From Desulfobacteraceae bacterium (GTDB lineage Bacteria > Desulfobacterota > Desulfobacteria > Desulfobacterales > Desulfosalsimonadaceae), in NCBI GenBank assembly GCA_021162325.1, contig JAGGYV010000072.1:1-17481 (forward strand): DNA of 17,481 nucleotides, given 5' to 3'. The notes under the pieces were generated by a model. It ran no database searches. It worked only from the letters and a program-made list of their open reading frames with translations, and was not told the DNA's origin. This document shows positions 7,187 through 12,756 of this stretch, in pieces (positions within the stretch are counted from its first letter, which is position 1; the number at the start of each line of letters is the position of its first letter). The translations under genes were made by a program, and so were the position numbers.

Positions 7187-8699
7187 CCGCTATCTCCCCT
7201 GTTCCAACATTTGTCGGCAAAATGACTGTAAATATGGCCCCCTTACCCGGCCGGCTTTCCACGGAAATGTGTCCCCCATGATTTTTGATTATACCGTAAC
7301 TGACGGACAAACCCAAACCTGTCCCCTCTCCGGTCGGCTTGGTGGTAAAAAAAGGATCAAAAATACGAGACAAATTTTTCTTTTCAATGCCGTATCCTGT
7401 ATCTGCGACCGTGATGGTAACATCCCGGGTGGCCTTGTTGTATGATGTGGCCAGACGGATCGTTCCCGATTTCCCCACCGCATGGGTGGCATTTAGAATT
7501 AAATTCATCAGCACCTGCCGGGTTTTTTTCTCATTCAATAAAAGCGGCGGGGTCTTCATGTCATAGTCTTTTTCTATTTCGATATGATATAATTCCAAAT
7601 GATGCTCAATAAAATTCATAACTTCATCAATAATTTCATGAATCCGGACGGACTCCCTGGCTGCGGGTGAACTCCGGGCCACACTGAGCAGGTCCTCTAT
7701 GACGGACCGGCAGCTCTTTACATGTTTTTCAATGGTCTTAAGATCAGCATGCCGTTCAGTGCCGGCTTCTTCATCCCTTATCAGCATCTGGGCGTATCCG
7801 AGAATAATACCCAGCGGATTGTTTATGGCGTGGGCAATTCCCGCTGACAGCTGTCCAATGGAGGCCAGTTTTTCAGTCCGGGCCATCTGGTTTTCAATAA
7901 GGCGTCTTTGTTCAATATCCTTTACTAGAAAATGGATGGTACCATTTTCTTCAGGTGGGCCATTGTCCACACTGCCGCTTATAAGAGACCGCATTTCACT
8001 GCCGTCGCAGCGTTTCAAGGTCACTTCATAATTTGCAACAAAGCCTTTTTCCGCAATTGATGAAATAATGGTATTCCAGTCCGCCTTAATTGCAAAAAAA
8101 TCCTTAAATCGTTTTTGCTTTAAATCCCTGACCGCATCATTTACGCCAAGCATCTGATAACCGGCGGGATTCATATCCACAATCAACCCATCTTTTTCAG
8201 CAACCAGAAGCATATCCCTTGAAACTTCAAAAATCCGGCGGTATTTATTTTCAGAAACAGCCAGAGACGCGGTTCGTTCAACTACCCGGTTTTCAAGATT
8301 CTGGCTCAGATACAACAGTTCCTGATGTACCGACTGCAATGCCTGTTTATCTTTGATGACCTGTTGATGAATTTTCCATATTCTTTCAAAAAAGAGCGTC
8401 ACCGATGCGACAAAAATAAACATGAGCGTATTGACCGCCCCGGTATATGGCCGGATAATGTTCCACATTGACTCACTGCCTGAAAATAAAAAATGCCATT
8501 TTATAATATGCCCGATGGACCGAGACATAGCAAAGGCAATAAATCCGCAACAAATCCATAAAAGATAGGTCCATATAACATTGGATTCATCACTTTTTTT
8601 CAGCGCAACGACTTTCCCCAAACACATAAATGAAAGGATAATCATTAAAATCGAGCCCAAGAGATTAACAAACCAGATGGGTAAAAACGGAAGGGTCAT
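7161..8699 (-). CDS. Membrane PAS sensor histidine kinase
   Basis: A 512-residue protein. Three hydrophobic helices (about 7-28, 42-62 and 86-108) are followed by a coiled coil (110-150). A PAS domain (about 150-270, YRRIFEVSRDMLLVAEKDGLIVDMNPAG) leads to a HisKA dimerisation domain with H290 (GIAHAINNPLG) and a HATPase domain: N box NLILNATHAV, G1 DTGYGI, F box FDPFFTTK and G2 GTGLGLS. It autophosphorylates and passes the phosphate to the overlapping regulator. The residue after the catalytic His is Ala291 instead of the usual Glu/Asp. Its start overlaps the stop of the upstream membrane-protein gene as ATGA (8699-8696). The three membrane helices, with histidines in the second (SIGHIIKWHF), suggest membrane or intramembrane sensing together with that neighbour. 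Confidence 0.93.
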   Translation of the reverse strand: MTLPFLPIWFVNLLGSILMIILSFMCLGKVVALKKSDESNVIWTYLLWICCGFIAFAMSRSIGHIIKWHFLFSGSESMWNIIRPYTGAVNTLMFIFVASVTLFFERIWKIHQQVIKDKQALQSVHQELLYLSQNLENRVVERTASLAVSENKYRRIFEVSRDMLLVAEKDGLIVDMNPAGYQMLGVNDAVRDLKQKRFKDFFAIKADWNTIISSIAEKGFVANYEVTLKRCDGSEMRSLISGSVDNGPPEENGTIHFLVKDIEQRRLIENQMARTEKLASIGQLSAGIAHAINNPLGIILGYAQMLIRDEEAGTERHADLKTIEKHVKSCRSVIEDLLSVARSSPAARESVRIHEIIDEVMNFIEHHLELYHIEIEKDYDMKTPPLLLNEKKTRQVLMNLILNATHAVGKSGTIRLATSYNKATRDVTITVADTGYGIEKKNLSRIFDPFFTTKPTGEGTGLGLSVSYGIIKNHGGHISVESRPGKGAIFTVILPTNVGTGEIADDQIDSGC

Positions 8700-9217
8700 G
8701 AGGCTTCCTTCCCTGAAAAATCAGACGCAGGAAGGCCGGACGCTTTAAATCTTGAATGGTTTTCTGCCACAAGGTGCGATAATCCCAAGTTTAAAAAGAA
8801 AAGAGCCGGTACACAAAACAGATAATCCAGCCGGGCCAGATAATAGAGTATTTCAAGCGCGCGCATTCCATTTGCCGCCTGAATACGGATATGCGTCAGG
8901 TCAACAAGATTAGCCTGAATGACACCCAGCTGCTCATCCAGAAGATGGAGAAAAAATGCGTCAATATTCCAGAGGATAAAAAAGAAAGCCATGTACTGAA
9001 TGTATCGCCACCCGGTCTCTTTAACAAGCTTCCTGCGCCGGAGCCAGTGAATGAAAAACCCCATGGAGATCATGAAAAAAAGGTGTGCCAACTGATGAAC
9101 ATATATGCCTTCCGACAGGCCGTGAATCTGGGTTGCACAAACACTACCAGGGGAAACAACCATAGCGATGATCAGAAAAAAAAGGGTTCGGCAAATTATA
9201 TTTTTTAAAGGACGCAT
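8696..9217 (-). CDS. Histidine-rich membrane protein coupled to the sensor kinase
   Basis: A 173-residue protein of no named family. A probable signal peptide or first helix (residues 8-28, ending VCA) is followed by TM segments at about 38-58, 73-95 and 130-155. Histidines H32, H41, H45, H57, H91 and H109 lie at or near membrane boundaries (EGIYVHQLAHLFFMISMGFFIHW), which would suit heme, metal or quinone contact; this is inference only. The stop overlaps the kinase start (ATGA), so the two are made together and probably form one sensing unit. The ribosome site before the ATG at 9217 is weak. Confidence 0.7.
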   Translation of the reverse strand: MRPLKNIICRTLFFLIIAMVVSPGSVCATQIHGLSEGIYVHQLAHLFFMISMGFFIHWLRRRKLVKETGWRYIQYMAFFFILWNIDAFFLHLLDEQLGVIQANLVDLTHIRIQAANGMRALEILYYLARLDYLFCVPALFFLNLGLSHLVAENHSRFKASGLPASDFSGKEAS

Positions 9218-9310
9218 GACGTGAAAGCTTCTTAAAGGATTTCTCCGTGGACTCGGTGACCCGGTGGTGAAAAAAGAATTTTTGCAACTATCTCAAAAAC
9301 TTGTGTTAAA

Positions 9311-9898
9311 TTATTTTTTTTTTCTATACTTACCATACAAATGGTCGGCAAAAAACCAGGCAAGAAAGACTATCAGAATGGCGGCCACATACCAGAAAAC
9401 CGCCCCGATCACGATCACTTCACCATTGTAATTGATGAATTTGTAAATATATGCCTGACCGAAATTCTTTGCCAGATTGTCGGATTTGAATGCTTCGTTA
9501 ACATATGCCAGCATCAGAAACACCGGAAGGTATTTTGTTACCAGGCTTCCTAACAGCCCCTCGAAAAAATAATTATAATATGCCGTGTTAAGAGTGGCCT
9601 GGTCAATATTTTTCGCCATTGCCTTTCCCTGATCCGTATCTTTCAAAGCCAGTGCTTCATTTCTAAGATCAAGCCAATAATCAAACTCTTTTTTCAATTC
9701 AACATATCGTTTTGTTTTATAAATTTTACTTAAGAATTTTGACACCGCAACCGTCACAACAACGATTGCCAATATCATGACAGAAGGCCCCAATGGACTC
9801 AGGGGAGCCAGTATAAAGTCAAGGCCTTTTGCGATATACTGCATAAGTGCCAATAACTTCAGCCATATAATATCTAAAAATGAATTCATTTTGATCAC
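9311..9898 (-). CDS. Three-helix membrane protein resembling DUF106/Oxa1-superfamily
   Basis: About 195 residues. The frame opens at GTG (9898), with an ATG three codons later (9889); neither has a good ribosome site, so the exact start is uncertain. An N-terminal hydrophobic region with TM1 (about 33-55) is followed by a charged helical hairpin (about 56-95, KTKRYVELKKEFDYWLDLRNEAL). Then come TM2 (about 113-138) and TM3 (about 158-186), ending in a basic tail (YGKYRKKK). This TM-coiled coil-TM-TM plan is that of DUF106/EMC3-like members of the YidC/Oxa1 insertase superfamily. The assignment rests on architecture and is tentative. Lying between an exporter and a membrane sensor, it could assist membrane assembly of one of them, which is speculation. 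Confidence 0.6.
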   Translation of the reverse strand: MIKMNSFLDIIWLKLLALMQYIAKGLDFILAPLSPLGPSVMILAIVVVTVAVSKFLSKIYKTKRYVELKKEFDYWLDLRNEALALKDTDQGKAMAKNIDQATLNTAYYNYFFEGLLGSLVTKYLPVFLMLAYVNEAFKSDNLAKNFGQAYIYKFINYNGEVIVIGAVFWYVAAILIVFLAWFFADHLYGKYRKKK

Positions 9899-9910
9899 TA
9901 TTAAATATCA

Positions 9911-9942
9911 GGGGGAAGGACGGATGTCCTTCCCCCTTTTTT
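9911..9942 (+). terminator. Plus-oriented intrinsic terminator-like hairpin between two minus-strand genes
   Basis: Arms GGGGGAAGGAC (9911-9921) and GTCCTTCCCCC (9926-9936) form a perfect 11-bp stem with a 4-nt loop and are followed by TTTTTT on the plus strand. No plus-strand gene precedes it. On the minus strand it sits about 13 bp upstream of the GTG at 9898 without a T-run, so there it may act as a leader hairpin or processing site. Confidence 0.7.
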
Positions 9943-10023
9943 ATTTAATTATTGAAGGTTTGGTCCTTTGGGCCAGGTCAAAAGGCTCTGACCGATAAAA
10001 AAAACGAGTGATCTAAAGTGACT

Positions 10024-10144
10024 AAAGTTTGAAGTGTCTAAAGTTCCGGACTGCGCTAAACGCGCGATCTTTTCTTAAAAAAACAGTCAATGCCGAAGGC
10101 ATTCCATTAACTTTAGGTTTAGTTCACTTTCAACTTCAAACTTT
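10024..10144. repeat. Palindromic interspersed repeat between the DUF106-like and exporter genes
   Basis: AAAGTTTGAAGT (10024-10035) is exactly inverted at 10133-10144, and CTAAAGT-type motifs recur on both sides (about 10012-10045 and 10108-10125). The interior holds a perfect small hairpin AATGCC-GAA-GGCATT (10089-10103) and GCGC-taaac-GCGC near 10054. There is no reading frame. It looks like a non-coding interspersed element. The rest of the 326-bp gap contains the hairpin at 9911 and a weak hairpin at 10186. Confidence 0.5.
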
Positions 10145-10169
10145 CAGGTTTTTTAGATAAATCCCTTCT

Positions 10170-10202
10170 ATGAAAAATTCAAAGCCGGGCCATCTGGACC
10201 CG
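10170..10202 (-). terminator. Weak candidate terminator of the exporter gene
   Basis: On the minus strand, CGGGTC-CAGAT-GGCCCG (10202-10186) can form a 6-bp stem with one G-U pair. It is followed by a broken T-rich stretch (GCTTTGAATTTTTC). It lies about 23 bp after the exporter stop. The short stem and interrupted T-run mean leaky read-through to the downstream genes is possible. Confidence 0.35.
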
Positions 10203-10224
10203 AATTATCACTCATTATATCAGA

Positions 10225-11931
10225 TTATATCCAGATTTCAATTTTGAAAAACCGGAAAAACAGAAAAAACATGGTTATCGCCAGAACAATTTTTAATGTT
10301 TTTTCACTAAACAGTTTCTGTGCCCGGCTGCCCAGCATTCCGCCGATAAAACCACCGATAATAATGGAAACCATTAATACCATATCCGGAAGATAACTGT
10401 TAAGCAAGTAACCGATGAATGATCCGATGCTGGAAAAACAGGTTCCGATGAGTGAAATGGGCACTGCAACATACATGGGCAACGCACCCAGTGTAGTCAT
10501 GGCAGGTACCAGCAAAAATCCGCCGCCAATACCGAAACTTCTGGAAACAATACCGATGCCAATACCCAAAATGCCAAACAGCAAGGGATTAATGGTGAAC
10601 TCTTCCCCCCAGAACTTGAACCGATAATCCGTTATTCCGGTTTTAACCGGCTCAATTCTGCCCATTTCAACGGATGTGCCACTGGATTTGGCCTTGGCAA
10701 CCGCATCATTAAATTTTTGAGTCATGGCTTTAATATTTTTACGTTTTGCCATAACCTTGGGGGAAAGTTCATAAAGGGTCCGGATGCCCATAATCACCAC
10801 CAGAACAGCCAGCCATTCCTTATATGAACTCATAGACAGGTATTTGGTAACATATTGTCCCAGCCAAATGGAACCCATAAAAATACCCACGCCAAAAGAA
10901 ATCCCTACCGGCCATGCCACCCGCTTTTCCTTGACCGCATACCGGTAAAATGATCCGAGCGGTGAAAAGAGGGTTAATGCCATATTTGACGGACGAAGGA
11001 CATTTGCCGCATTAATACCGATCGGGCCGGCAGTTTGAATAACCATTACCTGGAAAGCAGCCATCAACATACCACCGGCCGCACCGATCATGGAAAAATA
11101 AGTGCCCACCAGAATCGCACCAATAATTATCCAAAGCGGGTTCATGTAACGCCCGCCCAGACTCAGCCAGAACCCGTTGGATTTTACATTATAGCTTCCT
11201 GATTTTACATTGTTTACATACACATCAAATTCGGTATTCGGCGGGGTATGGCGAAATGACGTAAATGATGCGGTAAATTTACCGGTGTTTTTATCCAGTT
11301 GAATGGAGGTGCCTTTATCCCAGTAATTTTGCGTCTGGCTGTAATCCCCCAAAATTGTCCGGGCATTGATCGTCACTTTACCCACCTGGGTTTTTTCTTT
11401 AACAATGGTGTTAATCCCATATTTATCTTCATGGGCATACCTGAAAAAATCCCATTCCGCTTTTGTTTTGATCGTTGCAAGGGCAATTTTTGCTTCTGAA
11501 TCAAGGGCGTCAAATTTGGCCAGCTTGAACATAGTGGTTTTATAAAGCCCTCTTTTTCCTTTTTGCGTAAAAAAAGACGGACCGCCAAATTTCTTATCAG
11601 TGACGGCACCAAATTTATCCGGATTTGAGGTCAACATATAATACAGGGCAGGAATTGCCGTATCATTGGCAAAGCCTTTTTTTTCGCCGGCTTTTTTAAG
11701 TTTGCTGACTTCATGCACACCGTTTGTGTCTTTAGGTGCAAAAGTGTCCTGGGATGAAATTGCAATGTAAAGATCCTGACCAGGGCTTATGGCCCCTTCA
11801 ATCGTCACCACATCACCGGCTTTGTATTCCGTTGCGGAAACAGAGGCCTGGGTGCGGCAAAAACCGGCTCCGGCAGAAATAAAAACCAGTGCGATGGATA
11901 ATAACATAATTGACAATAATGGTTTTTTCAT
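10225..11931 (-). CDS. TauE/SafE-family (TSUP) anion exporter with a large periplasmic domain
   Basis: A 568-residue protein. A signal peptide (1-25) leads to a periplasmic domain (about 26-258, no family recognised, Thr/Lys/Asp rich). A TSUP membrane domain (about 262-568) follows, with the two halves typical of the family: GAAGGMLMAAFQ near 284 and SFGIGGGFLLVPAM near 470, separated by a hydrophilic loop (about 385-440). Family knowledge: TauE/SafE proteins export sulfite, sulfonates or related organic anions. Standard members have only the ~260-residue membrane part, so the periplasmic extension is notable and could bind substrate. AAAGGAG (11939-11945) lies just before the ATG. A consensus sigma-54 promoter at 12216-12230 reads into it. 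Substrate is inferred only as a sulfur-type anion. Confidence 0.88.
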   Translation of the reverse strand: MKKPLLSIMLLSIALVFISAGAGFCRTQASVSATEYKAGDVVTIEGAISPGQDLYIAISSQDTFAPKDTNGVHEVSKLKKAGEKKGFANDTAIPALYYMLTSNPDKFGAVTDKKFGGPSFFTQKGKRGLYKTTMFKLAKFDALDSEAKIALATIKTKAEWDFFRYAHEDKYGINTIVKEKTQVGKVTINARTILGDYSQTQNYWDKGTSIQLDKNTGKFTASFTSFRHTPPNTEFDVYVNNVKSGSYNVKSNGFWLSLGGRYMNPLWIIIGAILVGTYFSMIGAAGGMLMAAFQVMVIQTAGPIGINAANVLRPSNMALTLFSPLGSFYRYAVKEKRVAWPVGISFGVGIFMGSIWLGQYVTKYLSMSSYKEWLAVLVVIMGIRTLYELSPKVMAKRKNIKAMTQKFNDAVAKAKSSGTSVEMGRIEPVKTGITDYRFKFWGEEFTINPLLFGILGIGIGIVSRSFGIGGGFLLVPAMTTLGALPMYVAVPISLIGTCFSSIGSFIGYLLNSYLPDMVLMVSIIIGGFIGGMLGSRAQKLFSEKTLKIVLAITMFFLFFRFFKIEIWI

Positions 11932-12052
11932 TAAATGACTCCTTTGGTTAATTTTAAAAAAAACATGAATCCATTGGGTTGCTGACTACCGAGCCTCCTT
12001 TCCTTTAAAATTAATTAATTTATTATAATTTATTAATTAATAATATTTTCTT

Positions 12053-12130
12053 CTAAACAACTCATTCATAAACATTTGAAATAATAAATAAGTTATTTTC
12101 TGATACAGTGGTGATGCGTCACCATGAAAA
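12053..12130 (-). repeat. 78-bp conserved element, left copy, with TGGTGA-N4-TCACCA dyad
   Basis: It matches the reverse complement of 17259-17336 at 70 of 78 positions without gaps. It contains the dyad TGGTGA-tgcg-TCACCA (12109-12124), identical in arms to the right copy. It also has a second imperfect dyad, AACTCATTCAT...ATAAATAAGTT, which on the minus strand pairs fully if G-U pairs are allowed. Relative to the exporter transcript it lies in the leader, downstream of the sigma-54 promoter. Confidence 0.85.
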
Positions 12131-12215
12131 ATTTTTTAATAAAAAAAATTTCCAGAATGTAAAATTTTCTGAGCCAGGCATTGCTTAAAAAATAACGTAA
12201 CGCGGATAAACTAAA

Positions 12216-12230
12216 GCAATCTATGTGCCA
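12216..12230 (-). promoter_or_regulatory. Consensus sigma-54 promoter toward the exporter gene
   Basis: The minus strand reads TGGCAC-ATAGA-TTGC, matching the -24/-12 consensus TGGCAC-N5-TTGC completely, with GG and GC 10 bp apart. Predicted transcription start is near 12204, giving a leader of about 270 nt before the exporter ATG at 11931. The activator is probably the sigma-54 regulator at 5795-7186. Confidence 0.85.
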
Positions 12231-12614
12231 CCATAACGATAGCCGCACAATTTTAGACTATTTTTTGGGGAATATAAAACGATATCATTTAAAATCAAAT
12301 GGATAGCATAGAACGCATAAATTTAAAAATCCGTTTAAATCAGTTTAAAAAAACTTTATTGACAACGAATCGTCTGCAATAAAAAAAATGCAAAAATGAT
12401 AAATTTATTTAATTATTATATTATTTTAAATAGATACACAATGGCAACAAAAACCTATCAGTGCAATAAAAACTATGCGATCTTTCGCGGTCAGGTCCGA
12501 TTGCCAAACACATATTTTTATTTATTTTATGTTAAAGACTACCGATCTGTCTGATATTACAAAAAATTCCGGAACAGAAAATTTTTTAAAAATAAACCTA
12601 AAATACGCCTATGA

Positions 12615-12630
12615 TGGTATGGATATTGCA
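12615..12630 (+). promoter_or_regulatory. Sigma-54 promoter toward the molybdoenzyme gene
   Basis: TGGTAT-GGATA-TTGCA has the invariant GG (12616-12617) and GC (12628-12629) exactly 10 bp apart; only CAC to TAT departs from consensus. Predicted start is near 12641, about 116 nt before the ATG at 12757. It points away from the first sigma-54 promoter, so both can share activator sites in between. Confidence 0.75.
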
Positions 12631-12652
12631 AATTAAAAATTCCTTTATGAAC

Positions 12653-12667
12653 CCGGGTATTTCCCGG
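12653..12667 (+). other. Leader hairpin of the molybdoenzyme transcript
   Basis: CCGGG-tattt-CCCGG forms a 5-bp GC stem in the predicted 5' leader, about 12 nt after the inferred start. No T-run follows. Too short to call a riboswitch. Confidence 0.35.
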
Positions 12668-12756
12668 AGGGGTATTGTCTGCGGTCAATAAAATCGTTAA
12701 TTTAATTGTTTGAGGCAGTAAAAACGGAATTAAACGCATGAAAGGAAACGAAAAAA

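Larger units (their letters stand above)
11932..12756. other. 825-bp divergent control region
   Basis: AT-rich and without genes. Running right from the exporter it holds: the exporter ribosome site; a second GGAGG with no good start after it (about 11993-11999); an AT-only inverted repeat with ATTAATTAAT arms (12010-12019 and 12032-12041); the 78-bp conserved element (12053-12130); a minus-strand sigma-54 promoter (12216-12230); an AT-rich stretch with candidate activator sites, GCGA-tctt-TCGC (12477-12488) being the clearest small dyad; a plus-strand sigma-54 promoter (12615-12630); and a CCGGG-tattt-CCCGG hairpin (12653-12667) in the molybdoenzyme leader. Confidence 0.6.

Noticed and set aside
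8891..9208. 105-codon plus-strand frame opposite the His-rich membrane protein
   Set aside because: It lies fully antisense to a gene coupled by ATGA overlap to the kinase, and has no domain or ribosome site.
10083..10110. GC-N10-CC spacing on the minus strand suggesting a sigma-54 promoter for the DUF106-like gene
   Set aside because: It lies inside the hairpin of the dispersed repeat and the -12 box reads CGGCA instead of TTGCA.
12641..12756. Molybdenum-cofactor riboswitch in the molybdoenzyme leader
   Set aside because: Only a 5-bp hairpin is visible; the multi-stem architecture of the Moco motif is not recognisable.
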